A DNA stretch of 64,000 nt from positions 124,001 to 188,000 of the forward strand of contig CAZZJS010000005.1 of the NCBI GenBank assembly GCA_964654855.1, read 5' to 3'. The notes beneath the pieces were generated by a model. It ran no database searches and had not been told where the DNA came from. It saw only the letters and a program-made list of their open reading frames with translations. This DNA is from JALZUV01 sp964654855. GTDB lineage: Bacteria > Pseudomonadota > Alphaproteobacteria > Rickettsiales > JALZUV01. Positions 17,045 through 25,696 of the stretch are shown piece by piece (the first letter of the stretch is position 1; every line of letters starts with the position of its first letter). The translations under genes and the position numbers were made by a program.

Positions 17045-19258
17045 TTACGTCACATTTTTACCACCATCAACCGTAAATATGAGAATAACTTCAGCACCTC
17101 CATTTTCACGATTGGCTAATTGCATTTCTGCGCCGTGATCTTCCATAATTTTCTTCACGATGGCGAGGCCAAGGCCGGAGCCTTTTTCTTTTGATGTAAC
17201 ATAGGGTTCCATGATTCGTTCTAAAGATTCAGGTGGGAAGCCTGGGCCATTATCTTGGATGTGAATGATGATTTGTGAAGAAGAATCGCCTGATAATGAA
17301 ATGTGAATTTCAGGGCGAATAATGCGAGTTGTACCATCATCGTGTTTTTCAGTTGCACGTTTTTCGACTTCTTCAATTGCCTCAGCTGCATTTTTAAGAA
17401 GGTTTGTGAAGGCGCGGGTGATTTGGCGTTCATCGGCCGGCATGTCAGTATTAGTCGCTGTGCTGTCGAGCGTATAGCCGATGGATGGATGTGCCGTCTT
17501 TTCAGAGAACATGACTTTCTTTAGCAGTGCTTCTAAGTTCTCAGGCGCAAAGACTGGATCAGGCATACGAGCAAAGCCAACAAATTCCTCAACCATTCTT
17601 CCAATATCACCCACATGGCGGATGATCGTATCCGTATAGCGTTGGTAGGAAGCGAGATCTTCCGTAATTTGCGGGCTATATTTCCGGCGCAAGCGTTCGG
17701 CTGAAAGTTGAATGGGGGTGAGTGGGTTTTTAATTTCATGTGCTACACGGCGTGCCACATCTGCCCAAGCAGCACTACGTTGTGCTGCAACGAGGGCAGT
17801 TATATCGTCAAAGGTAATAATATAGCCTTGTAGCTCATTATCTACGATTTCAGCTGCTAAATGCGCGACCAGATGGTTGCTGATACCTTCACGCTCAATT
17901 TTGAGTTGTTTGGTAAGAATTTCTTGCGGTTTATCTTCGAGCTCGCTGAAGCTACCTTTTAGCTCAGGAAAGGTGTTAAAGATATTTTGCAGTGTCATAT
18001 CCGTTTCTCTATCGCGATAGAGGATTTCGGCGGCAGCCTCATTATGTAATGTAATATTCCTATGTTTATCAATGGCGATGACTCCGGCAGAGATGCCTGC
18101 AAGTACGGTTTCGGAGAAACGACGACTTCCATCCACCTGGCGGTTAGCATCTTCAAGTTGGCCGTGTTTGCGTTCTAACTCGCCTGTCATACGGTTAAAG
18201 GCGCGGATGAGAGTGGCAATTTCATCTTCGCGAGCGCCGATTGGTACTTTTACTTCATAGTCACCATCTCGTACGCGTTCTGCCGCGCGAATTAAACGTG
18301 CTACTGGCACGACAAGGCGAGAGGCAAATTGCATTCCGTACCAAATAGAAAGCAGTAATAGTAGCAAAACGAGTAATCCAAACACGGTTGAGAACTGTAG
18401 CTGTAGCAAGGATACTTTTTCACGTAAGCGGCGATATTCAGCGACGGCGCCAGTGGCATTATCCATATGGTTAAGGACTTGATCATCTACTAGACGACCC
18501 ACCACTAAATAAGCACCAGGCAAAGAAGTGAGCTTGATGAGTGCGCGAATACGGTCAATGCCATCGACCCAAATGACAGGTTCGCCTTGGGCGGCCAGCA
18601 TGCGTTTATCATCTTCGATTCGCTCAAAGGTTAGCGCGAAGCTGAGGGAGGTTTGTGCGACAATCTGATTATTTTGAATGATAATGCCTTCTGTCAGAGA
18701 ACGTAGTTCGGCCTGACGGTTGAGCGCTTGCGAGAGGAGGGGAGCATTGCTACCTACCATTCGCAGTAATTGTGTATCAAGATCCTTAGCGAGCCCAACG
18801 GCGTCTGCGCGCAAGATAGATTTATGCTCCGTAAGGTAAGCTTGAGCAACATTGACGGATTCTTCTAATGCGATGGAGACACGCTGGTTGAACCAGCTTT
18901 GAATACCTAAATGAAAGAGCAATACGGCAAAGAGCGAAACCACCAGCGCGGGCAGAATCGTCAAACCAGAGAACATGAGTAAGATACGCTTTTGTAACTT
19001 CGCGCTTCCTGCGCTGCTTTTTACTGCGCGCCAGAGGCTGATGACTCGATGTACAACGAGGATCAGCAAAAAAGAGAGAAAGAAGAGGTTTCCTAAGATA
19101 AGGCGGATAATGGCTTGAGGGTCTGGTCCGAGTGGTGTGTCGCCGCTAGTAACCGTATAGAAGGTCGCAATGCCTGACCCCAATACCGCAATCGTTAGCA
19201 ACCACGTGAGAAGTCGTGTGGTTTTTTGCGTTGCTGGTAAGGTAGGTGAAGAGGTCAT
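17045..19258 (-). CDS. ntrY: nitrogen-sensing membrane histidine kinase NtrY
   Basis: Sensor kinase for NtrX. The 737-aa protein has three to four N-terminal membrane segments (LLTWLLTIAVLGSGIATFYT; ILGNLFFLSFLLILVVHRVI; ILLMFSGLTILPALVVSLFA), a periplasmic region, a further segment near residue 295, then HAMP (RLIRAAERVRDGDYEVKVPI), PAS (about 380-490), a HisKA box with the phospho-His in ARRVAHEIKNPLTPIQLSAE, and a HATPase_c domain (N-box NLLKNAAEAIEEV, G-boxes DNGPGFP and GSGLGLAIVKKI). A GGAGG ribosome binding site lies 4 bases before the ATG. It precedes ntrX by 69 bases on the same strand, the conserved operon order. Confidence 0.96.
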   Translation of the reverse strand: MTSSPTLPATQKTTRLLTWLLTIAVLGSGIATFYTVTSGDTPLGPDPQAIIRLILGNLFFLSFLLILVVHRVISLWRAVKSSAGSAKLQKRILLMFSGLTILPALVVSLFAVLLFHLGIQSWFNQRVSIALEESVNVAQAYLTEHKSILRADAVGLAKDLDTQLLRMVGSNAPLLSQALNRQAELRSLTEGIIIQNNQIVAQTSLSFALTFERIEDDKRMLAAQGEPVIWVDGIDRIRALIKLTSLPGAYLVVGRLVDDQVLNHMDNATGAVAEYRRLREKVSLLQLQFSTVFGLLVLLLLLLSIWYGMQFASRLVVPVARLIRAAERVRDGDYEVKVPIGAREDEIATLIRAFNRMTGELERKHGQLEDANRQVDGSRRFSETVLAGISAGVIAIDKHRNITLHNEAAAEILYRDRETDMTLQNIFNTFPELKGSFSELEDKPQEILTKQLKIEREGISNHLVAHLAAEIVDNELQGYIITFDDITALVAAQRSAAWADVARRVAHEIKNPLTPIQLSAERLRRKYSPQITEDLASYQRYTDTIIRHVGDIGRMVEEFVGFARMPDPVFAPENLEALLKKVMFSEKTAHPSIGYTLDSTATNTDMPADERQITRAFTNLLKNAAEAIEEVEKRATEKHDDGTTRIIRPEIHISLSGDSSSQIIIHIQDNGPGFPPESLERIMEPYVTSKEKGSGLGLAIVKKIMEDHGAEMQLANRENGGAEVILIFTVDGGKNVT

Positions 19259-19330
19259 GATACCTCCACACTAGCAATTAAACCCTGTTAATCCAGTGGA
19301 ATAGAGATTTAAAAAATTAAAAGCGAAAAA

Positions 19331-19630
19331 CTAAGCAGAAGCTTGTTGTGCTGCTGCCGCTTTTTGGATTTTGCGTTTTAATTTAATCGCTTCATCCGTC
19401 AACTTACGGCTAGAAGTGTTTAGCAAGTAGCTATCCAATCCACCATTATGCTCAACCGTGCGGATAGTAGAAGCTGTGACTTTCAAAGAAACGCCTGTTT
19501 TGAGAATATCAGAACGCAGAGTTACATTCTGTACATTCGGCAGAAAACGACGACGCGTTTTGCGCTGGGAATGTGATACGTTATTACCGCTCTGTGGGTT
19601 TTTACCCGTTAATGTGCAACGTCTAGCCAT
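19331..19630 (-). CDS. rpmB: 50S ribosomal protein L28
   Basis: Large-subunit ribosomal protein. It begins MARRCTLTGKNPQSGNNVSH and continues SQRKTRRRFLPNVQNVTLRS, the L28 signature. The 99-aa length is usual for alphaproteobacteria, whose L28 has a C-terminal extension, here KRKIQKAAAAQQASA. The gene stands alone between the leftward ntrY and the divergent folC; it has no zinc-binding cysteine quartet, with only one Cys visible. Confidence 0.97.
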   Translation of the reverse strand: MARRCTLTGKNPQSGNNVSHSQRKTRRRFLPNVQNVTLRSDILKTGVSLKVTASTIRTVEHNGGLDSYLLNTSSRKLTDEAIKLKRKIQKAAAAQQASA

Positions 19631-19728
19631 AATATCCTCTTTGTTGGAGCAGGATAACTAAGGATATTTGCAGCATCCGTCAAGGGTTTTTGACATTTGT
19701 TTTCATATTCTTTAGGTAGGCGTTTCCT

Positions 19729-21003
19729 ATGACCTCTCGTTTTGAAATTCAAATGCCACATTGGCCGCCCGCAAATTGGGGTAATTTAGCCGGAGAGCCG
19801 CTTGAGCGAATGTATCGCTTGTTGGAGGCTTTGGCGAATCCACATCATCAATTGCCGCCTGTTGTGCATGTGGCAGGCACCAATGGTAAGGGCTCTACTA
19901 TCGCCATTCTACGTGCGGTGCTAGAGGCTGCAGGCTATAGCGTACATGCCTATACCTCGCCGCATATTAAATCTTTCTCTGAGCGTATTACAGTGGCCAG
20001 CCAGCCAGTGGATGAGAAAGCATTACATCACGCCTTAGAAGCCTGTCGTTCAGCGAATGAGGAGCAACCTATTAGCTTTTTTGAAGGTACTACTGCGGCA
20101 GCCTTCTTGCTATTTAATCAAACACCAGCGGATATTTTGTTGTTAGAAACTGGTATGGGTGGGCAGGATGATCCAACGAATGTGTTAGATGAAGTGCGCC
20201 TGTCGATTATTACGACCATTTCAGAAGATCATATGGAATATCTAGGTGATACGATTGAACATATCACCTCGCATAAAGCCGGTATCATTAAAGATGAATG
20301 TCCGGTGGTATTCGGATTTCAGCCGCCCGAAGTGATGGAATTGCTTGAGAAGTCGGCCGAAATTCATAAATCTCCCGCTTTAGTTTATGGAAAGCATTGG
20401 GCGGTGCAAAAGGCTGCGGAAGGGTTCGTATTTGCCGATGGGCATGGACAAATCCCCTTACCTGATCCTGCTTTAAAAGGACCTCACCAATTGATTAATG
20501 CAGGATGTGCAATCGCAGCCCTCTCTGCCCTTGATGAATTTGAAATAATGGGCGATCATATCGCTGCTGGTCTTAAGTGGGTGCAGTGGCCGGGGCGTTT
20601 GGAGCAGATTGATTATACTGCTCTACCCGAAGGCTGGGAGCTTTGGTTTGATGGTGGTCATAATATGGCAGCGGGGCATATGCTTTCGGTACTAGCGGAG
20701 GATGAATGGTCCGATAAGCCACTCTATATCATCTTTGGTACTACACGTGGTAAGCAGGTTGTTTCGATGTTATCTCCCTTGGCGCAAATGGCGGAGGAGA
20801 TGATTGCAGTGCCCGTGGCGGCGGAGCCTAATTGCTATACGCCGCAAGAGATTCTTGACCAAACTGATGATGCAGGTATGTCTCTCATGCAAGCTGAGAG
20901 CGTTGAACTTGCGATTGAGGAAGCAAAAGCCATGTCAGGCGATGTGCCCGCTCGGATCCTCGTATTTGGTTCGCTCTATCTCCATTTAGAGGTTACCGGT
21001 TAA
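19729..21003 (+). CDS. folC: bifunctional dihydrofolate synthase/folylpolyglutamate synthase
   Basis: Mur-ligase-family enzyme that adds glutamate to dihydropteroate and then to tetrahydrofolates. The 424-aa protein has the P-loop VHVAGTNGKGSTIAILRAVL (residues 46-65), YTSPHIKSFSERI, LLETGMGGQDDPTNV and the HKAGIIKDECPVVFG segment with the carbamylated-Lys region, followed by the C-terminal domain with WELWFDGGHNMAAG. These are diagnostic for FolC. It normally lies near accD or trpA; here it is isolated between rpmB and a pilin-like gene, ending at a strong bidirectional hairpin. Confidence 0.95.
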   Translation: MTSRFEIQMPHWPPANWGNLAGEPLERMYRLLEALANPHHQLPPVVHVAGTNGKGSTIAILRAVLEAAGYSVHAYTSPHIKSFSERITVASQPVDEKALHHALEACRSANEEQPISFFEGTTAAAFLLFNQTPADILLLETGMGGQDDPTNVLDEVRLSIITTISEDHMEYLGDTIEHITSHKAGIIKDECPVVFGFQPPEVMELLEKSAEIHKSPALVYGKHWAVQKAAEGFVFADGHGQIPLPDPALKGPHQLINAGCAIAALSALDEFEIMGDHIAAGLKWVQWPGRLEQIDYTALPEGWELWFDGGHNMAAGHMLSVLAEDEWSDKPLYIIFGTTRGKQVVSMLSPLAQMAEEMIAVPVAAEPNCYTPQEILDQTDDAGMSLMQAESVELAIEEAKAMSGDVPARILVFGSLYLHLEVTG

Positions 21004-21020
21004 TTCAATAGCGCAGATAA

Positions 21021-21056
21021 AAAAAGACCGGCCAAATTGACCGGTCTCCTTTTTTA
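21021..21056. terminator. bidirectional terminator between folC and the pilin-like gene
   Basis: AGACCGG at 21025-21031 pairs with CCGGTCT at 21041-21047, flanked by an A-run (from 21019) and a T-run (21050-21055). It serves both convergent genes. Confidence 0.85.
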
Positions 21057-21074
21057 TTTAACTAACTAAACTTC

Positions 21075-21893
21075 TTAGTTCATACGAATACGAAGCTGAC
21101 AGTTAGGTGAAGTACTTTCACCTGGATTGTCTTCATCCGTATTGTAAAACAGTTCAACTGGTGGTCCAGCTTCAGTGTTAAGACATGCATTTGCGTCACC
21201 ATCGTCAATACTTGCGCCAGTTCCCATTACGCCACGGTCAGAAGCCGCTAGTACAATACCAGTTGTTGGAACCGAATCATCAATTTTATTATCGATGTTA
21301 TAGGCTTCAATAGGCTCCATTGTATTATCTAAAGTTGGACCAGCTCCAGTAATGTCGAGGCCACCCAAGTGATACCAGTTACGACCAGCGTCTGAGTAAA
21401 CGGTCCAGAAATTACCGCCACCAATATCTGCTTCAGGGAATGTACCTGCAACAGGGCCTGCAGCAGCGTGATTAGCGGTTAAAAGTGCCGCAACGGCAGT
21501 AATGTCCTCGGCAATAATTTCAGCTTCTGCTAAATCATCAAAGAAAGCGGCAGTTTCACAGCCAACAAGTGTGCCAGGAGTTGCAGCGCAATCTTCTAAA
21601 AGACCGTTACCGTCGCCAGTTGTTGCGCCTGCTGTTGCCGAAGTACGATCAGCAAAGCCGAATTGGGTGGCGTTGCGAAGGTCACCAGGATTGCCACCAA
21701 ATTTATCACGGAAGGTGTTTTGCGCGGCGTTAAACCTTTCCCACTGACTAATAGTCGAACGGATTTCAGCAGATTTAATCATATCTTGCCCAACAAGGAC
21801 ACCGCCGATAATCAGACCAATAATAACGAGTACAATTGCTAATTCAACGAGTGTAAAACCACTTCTTGAATTAAGGGGGATGTTGTTTTTCAT
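21075..21893 (-). CDS. type IV pilin/pseudopilin-like protein
   Basis: Secreted subunit with a class III signal peptide: the basic leader ends in RSG, followed by FTLVELAIVLVIIGLIIGG, the conserved prepilin peptidase site with Glu at +5 and a hydrophobic N-terminal helix. The 272-aa length is longer than a major pilin; the globular part is acidic and Ala/Gly/Thr-rich, with four Cys (two near residues 127-138 and two in the C-terminal third) that could make two disulphides. No assembly ATPase, secretin or platform gene adjoins it, so a pilus or type II secretion role cannot be distinguished. A prepilin-peptidase-like gene lies at 34.4 kb. An AGG ribosome binding site is 9 bases upstream. Confidence 0.82.
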   Translation of the reverse strand: MKNNIPLNSRSGFTLVELAIVLVIIGLIIGGVLVGQDMIKSAEIRSTISQWERFNAAQNTFRDKFGGNPGDLRNATQFGFADRTSATAGATTGDGNGLLEDCAATPGTLVGCETAAFFDDLAEAEIIAEDITAVAALLTANHAAAGPVAGTFPEADIGGGNFWTVYSDAGRNWYHLGGLDITGAGPTLDNTMEPIEAYNIDNKIDDSVPTTGIVLAASDRGVMGTGASIDDGDANACLNTEAGPPVELFYNTDEDNPGESTSPNCQLRIRMN

Positions 21894-21941
21894 AATTGGA
21901 TGCCTTTCTAGTGCTTTCTGTGCATAAAATATAATATATGA

Positions 21942-21947
21942 ATTATA
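21942..21947 (-). promoter_or_regulatory. candidate -10 box for the pilin-like gene
   Basis: On the minus strand this reads a perfect TATAAT preceded by GCG. A start about 7 bases on would give a leader near 40 nt. No convincing -35 hexamer is visible at 16-18 bases, and the surrounding 190-base gap is very A/T-rich. Confidence 0.35.
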
Positions 21948-22076
21948 CGCAAAGAAGAGTTAAAAAATTCTTAAAAATAGATGGCAGTCTAAATAAATAG
22001 CAAAAAAGTGCGGCTATTTTAACGGAAATGTGTCAAAAATGTTTCTTTGGAAGCGGTGTGTAAATAAGAGATAAAT

Positions 22077-22094
22077 CTATCGGTTAAGCGATAG
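22077..22094 (-). terminator. hairpin overlapping the trcR stop codon
   Basis: CTATCG/CGATAG, a 6-bp stem with the loop containing the trcR TAA stop. On the minus strand it is followed by the T-rich ATTTATCTCTTATTT. This is a compact terminator built into the end of the gene; the stem is short, so confidence is moderate. Confidence 0.45.
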
Positions 22095-22647
22095 CGGCGT
22101 CATTACCTGAATCATCTTCACCATCAATTTTCCCACCGGCTTTTTTGATTGCATCATCAAGATGAGTTTGCGTGCAAAGGCCGAGTAGAACAGGGTCACG
22201 TGGGCGAAGGTTATTCGTATTCCAGTGAGTGCGTTCGCGAATGGCGTTGATGGTGTTTTTGGTTGTACCGACTAATTTTACAATTTTGCTATCCGGCAGC
22301 TCTGGATGGTTTTTCAAAATCCATGCGATGGCATCCGGTTTGTCAGCACGGCGAGCCACAGGCGTATAGCGTGCACCTTTGACTTTCTTTTTCATGTATT
22401 TTTGCGCATCTTTAGCCAATGCAAGCGTCAATTTTTTATCTTTTTCAGCATCTTCGATCTGATCGCGTGTCAGTTGTCCATTCGCAATTGGATCTGTTCC
22501 GATGATGCCGCCAGCGACTTCGCCATCGGCAATTCCTTGAATCTCAAGCGGGTGCATACCGCAGAAATCGGCGATTTGCTCAAAGCTTAGGGCAGTATTA
22601 TCAACTAACCATACGGCAGTGGCTTTAGGCATAATTGGCAGGGTCAT
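22084..22647 (-). CDS. trcR: cell-cycle transcriptional regulator TrcR (DUF1013)
   Basis: Alphaproteobacteria-specific regulator that associates with RNA polymerase and cell-cycle promoters in studied relatives. The 187-aa protein matches the family from its start MTLPIMPKATAVWLVDNTAL, through FEQIADFCGMHPLEIQGIAD, HPELPDSKIVKLVGTTKNTI and RDPVLLGLCTQTHLDDAIKK. A GAGG ribosome binding site lies just upstream. It sits downstream of ftsI and a quinone reductase and may share their transcript. The lineage restriction of this family supports the taxonomic call for the window. Confidence 0.92.
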   Translation of the reverse strand: MTLPIMPKATAVWLVDNTALSFEQIADFCGMHPLEIQGIADGEVAGGIIGTDPIANGQLTRDQIEDAEKDKKLTLALAKDAQKYMKKKVKGARYTPVARRADKPDAIAWILKNHPELPDSKIVKLVGTTKNTINAIRERTHWNTNNLRPRDPVLLGLCTQTHLDDAIKKAGGKIDGEDDSGNDAAIA

Positions 22648-22671
22648 AGCATCCTCAGAGTTTGTTTGGAG

Positions 22672-23634
22672 CTATGCTTTTAGTAGGATTTTCCCAAGAT
22701 TCAAGTTTTGTTCTAACTTTTTTATCGCTTTTTCAGCGTGCTGGAGTGGATATTCGCTGTCGATAGCTGGAATTATCTGTCGATTTTCTAACCAATTCCA
22801 GCAATGTTGGCGAATCTCTTGGGCGAGAATCGCTTTCTCTTTTGCACTACGGCTACGTAGGGTCAGCCCGTGCCAGCTAATTTGTTTAAGCAATAAGGGA
22901 GCCATATTTATCTCTGCTTTTGCCCCGCGTAAGAAGGCAATTGAAACCATTCGCCCTCCGCGTTTGAGGCATTTGAGGTTCTTTGGGAAATAATCGCCGC
23001 CGACCATATCGAGCACGACATCCACGCCACCATGATGCGTTTTGATCGCTTCCACAAAATCACCTTCTTTATAGGAATATGATTTTACCGCCCCATGGGC
23101 TTCGCTAAATTGACATTTTTCGGGAGTGCTGGCGGTGGTGATCGCTGTTGCACCTGCTGCGGTAACCATTTGCGAGGCTAGGTGGCCAATGCCACTAGCG
23201 CCGCCATGAATCAACACCGTTTCGCCCGCGGTAACATGTGCCGTGTGAAAGAGCGCGAGCCATATTGTAAATAATCCTTCCGGCAATGCGCCCGCTTCGC
23301 GCAAGCTCCAGCCTTTGGGTAGTGGCAAGGTTTGCGATGCCGCGACATTCACATATTCACCGTAACCCCCGCCTTCGAGTAACGCGCAAACTTCCTCATC
23401 GATTTGAAACTCAGTGACTCCCTCGCCAAGTGCGGCGATGGTTCCGCTCACTTCTAATCCGGGAAGGGGCGATGCACCTTCGGGTGCCGGATAACTCCCT
23501 TGCATCTGAAATAAATCTGCACGATTGAGTGCGGTATAGGCCACCTTAATCAGCACCTCACCCACACGCGGTATAGGTTGCTCTAGCTGAGCATTATAAA
23601 CCAGCGCTTCATTTTTAATACGGATTCCGAACAT
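22672..23634 (-). CDS. NAD(P)H-quinone oxidoreductase, zinc-independent MDR family
   Basis: Medium-chain dehydrogenase/reductase of the quinone oxidoreductase (PIG3-like) type, reducing quinones with NADPH. The 320-aa chain has the GroES-like half with YTALNRADLFQMQGSYPAPE and PLPGLEVSGTIAALGEGV, then a Rossmann half with VLIHGGASGIGHLASQMVTA and GVDVVLDMVGGDYF. It lacks the zinc-ligand cysteines of alcohol dehydrogenases, as expected for this subgroup. It begins 2 bases after the ftsI stop, so it is probably cotranscribed with the division genes, in the place where murE would normally follow ftsI. Confidence 0.88.
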   Translation of the reverse strand: MFGIRIKNEALVYNAQLEQPIPRVGEVLIKVAYTALNRADLFQMQGSYPAPEGASPLPGLEVSGTIAALGEGVTEFQIDEEVCALLEGGGYGEYVNVAASQTLPLPKGWSLREAGALPEGLFTIWLALFHTAHVTAGETVLIHGGASGIGHLASQMVTAAGATAITTASTPEKCQFSEAHGAVKSYSYKEGDFVEAIKTHHGGVDVVLDMVGGDYFPKNLKCLKRGGRMVSIAFLRGAKAEINMAPLLLKQISWHGLTLRSRSAKEKAILAQEIRQHCWNWLENRQIIPAIDSEYPLQHAEKAIKKLEQNLNLGKILLKA

Positions 23635-23636
23635 GA

Positions 23637-25361
23637 TTAGAACGAAATGGCCTGAACTTTGGCGCCTTTGGTGGAGTCTTCTGCGGGTAGTTCGATAATC
23701 GGGCGGATGCCGTAGAGGGGTGCCATTTTTTCAATCACGCGTTTGACGACGGGAGCGGCGACCCAGCCGCCTGTAGCATAGCCATAGGTGCTTTTATTGC
23801 CGCGTGGTTCGTCTAGCATGGCCAGTATCACATAGCGTGGGGCTTCGGATGGGAACACGCCGACGAAGCTGGCGAGTTTATCTTTATCGCGGTAATTGCC
23901 GTTTTTGACTTTCTCTGCCGTACCGGTTTTGCCGCCAACGCGGTAACCCTCAGCGTTGGCTTTGCGCGCGGTGCCATGTTCGACGACGAGGCGCATGAGT
24001 TTACGCAACTGGTCAGTCGTTTCTTGTGAAATCACGGTCGGGCGTGTTGCGGTTTCGTTATTATGCGTGCCTTTAATGAGGGTGGGGGAGAGCTTTTTTC
24101 CATCGCCCAGTAAGGTGCCGATGCTTTGCATTAGATGTAGCGGTGTAACCGAGATGCCGTGACCGTAAGAGATGGTCATCATGTTAATCTCGCGCCATGT
24201 TTTAGGGATAAGCGGCATGGCGACTTCGGGCAGCTCAATCGGCACGCGCTCGAACAGGCCAAGTTGTTCTAGGAAACTCTGTTGGCGTTTCTTGCCAACA
24301 TCCATCACCATCTTCACGGTTCCGATATTGGAAGAGAGCATGAAGATCTCTGGTACCGTTAGCCAGCGATTCTCAGGATGGCTGTCGCGGATGGTATATT
24401 TTGCAATTTTAATCGGCTTGGTGACATCGTAACGGTCAAAGATTTTTGCCGTTTTATGGTGAAGCGCCATTGCAGTGGTGAAGGTTTTGAAGGTGGAGCC
24501 CATTTCATACACGCCGGCAACAGCACGGTTAAAGCGCGCGTCGCTGGATGCTTTTTTAGGTTCGTTAGGGTCAAAATCGGGCAGGCTAGAAAGCGCCATA
24601 ATCTCACCAGTTTGAATATCCATTACTGCGCCGACACCGCCAATCGCGCGAAATTCTTTCATACCTGCGCGCAGTTCATCACGCAAAATATGTTGGAGGC
24701 GGGCATCCATGGAGAGGGTGACGTCTTCGCCTTTTTCGCTTAATGTCTTATCGAATTTCTTTTCAATCGCGGAGAGGCCTTCGCCATCGACATTCGTAAA
24801 ACCAACTGTGTGGCTGAAGCTATTGCCATGTGGGTAAACGCGGCGCATGGCTTCCTCAAATTCAAGGCCAGGGATGCCGAGTGCATTCACCGCTTCCATC
24901 TGTGAGGGGGTGATATGGCGTTTCAGGTAAACAAAGCTACGCTTAGGGTTGAGTTTATCTAAAATATTTTTCCGTTTTAAATCAGGGAAGATACGTGCCA
25001 GTTCTTCTGCGGCTTCCGCTGCGCCGAAACGGTCAATAATGCGTGGCTTAGCGTAAAGCGTTTGCGATGGGAGAGATACAGCGAGCAGTTCGCCATTGCG
25101 ATCATAAATGCTGCCGCGTGTAATTTTTTTATTATCCTTCTTCACGGGCGTTAGCCCGCTATCAGCCATCATCTGACTGCGGTTATTGTTAGGTTGAAGG
25201 AGCGAGACATCGACAATGCGAACGGCGAGTAACGCGTAGCACATCAGCAACAAACCCGCGATGAAAACAAGGCGGGTTTTACATTGATCCAGCGAACGCT
25301 TGCTGGCGCTGTCGCGCTGCATTCGATGGACGGGGATGGAGGAGGTGCTATGTCGGGTCAT
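23637..25361 (-). CDS. ftsI: division-specific peptidoglycan transpeptidase FtsI (PBP3)
   Basis: Monofunctional class B penicillin-binding protein that cross-links septal peptidoglycan. Residues about 28-50 form the single membrane anchor (TRLVFIAGLLLMCYALLAVR), followed by the dimerisation domain with RGSIYDRNGELLAVSLPSQT. The transpeptidase motifs are SxxK in YEMGSTFKTFT, SxN in MLSSNIGT and KTG in GGKTGTAEKV. The 574-aa length is typical. Its ATG overlaps the ftsL stop in a TAATG, so the two are translationally coupled. Confidence 0.97.
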   Translation of the reverse strand: MTRHSTSSIPVHRMQRDSASKRSLDQCKTRLVFIAGLLLMCYALLAVRIVDVSLLQPNNNRSQMMADSGLTPVKKDNKKITRGSIYDRNGELLAVSLPSQTLYAKPRIIDRFGAAEAAEELARIFPDLKRKNILDKLNPKRSFVYLKRHITPSQMEAVNALGIPGLEFEEAMRRVYPHGNSFSHTVGFTNVDGEGLSAIEKKFDKTLSEKGEDVTLSMDARLQHILRDELRAGMKEFRAIGGVGAVMDIQTGEIMALSSLPDFDPNEPKKASSDARFNRAVAGVYEMGSTFKTFTTAMALHHKTAKIFDRYDVTKPIKIAKYTIRDSHPENRWLTVPEIFMLSSNIGTVKMVMDVGKKRQQSFLEQLGLFERVPIELPEVAMPLIPKTWREINMMTISYGHGISVTPLHLMQSIGTLLGDGKKLSPTLIKGTHNNETATRPTVISQETTDQLRKLMRLVVEHGTARKANAEGYRVGGKTGTAEKVKNGNYRDKDKLASFVGVFPSEAPRYVILAMLDEPRGNKSTYGYATGGWVAAPVVKRVIEKMAPLYGIRPIIELPAEDSTKGAKVQAISF

Positions 25362-25696
25362 TAGTCAACGGAATAAGAGGAATAGGTTAAGCCTTCGTTA
25401 CCTTGCTCCACTAAAATAGGTTGTGGTGGAAAATCTTGGATCTCTGCGACTTGTGTGCCATTGCCTGGGATCAGTTCTGGCAAATGCTTGCGTGCAAGTT
25501 TTTCGAGTCTTTCTGGGCGGGTGAGGTAGGCCCATTCGGCGGCAAGCACTTCCAATGCGCGCTTTTCTTTAATCATGTCCGCTTCGACCAGAAGGTTTTG
25601 ATCGCGCAGCTCGCGCACTTGCCATTTTACCTCATATAAGCCGTAAGCCGAGGCGATGATGATGCCAAACCATATTGCTATTGTACGTTTTCTCAT
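25361..25696 (-). CDS. ftsL: cell-division protein FtsL-like
   Basis: Small bitopic division protein that in other bacteria forms a coiled-coil complex with FtsB and FtsQ. The 111-aa product has a short basic N-terminus, one membrane segment (TIAIWFGIIIASAYGLYEVK), a heptad-rich region (about 25-55, VRELRDQNLLVEADMIKEKR) and the AAEWAYLTRPERLEKLARKH motif typical of alphaproteobacterial FtsL. Identity also rests on position between rsmH (4-base ATGA overlap) and ftsI (TAATG overlap). Primary-sequence conservation in this family is low. Confidence 0.88.
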   Translation of the reverse strand: MRKRTIAIWFGIIIASAYGLYEVKWQVRELRDQNLLVEADMIKEKRALEVLAAEWAYLTRPERLEKLARKHLPELIPGNGTQVAEIQDFPPQPILVEQGNEGLTYSSYSVD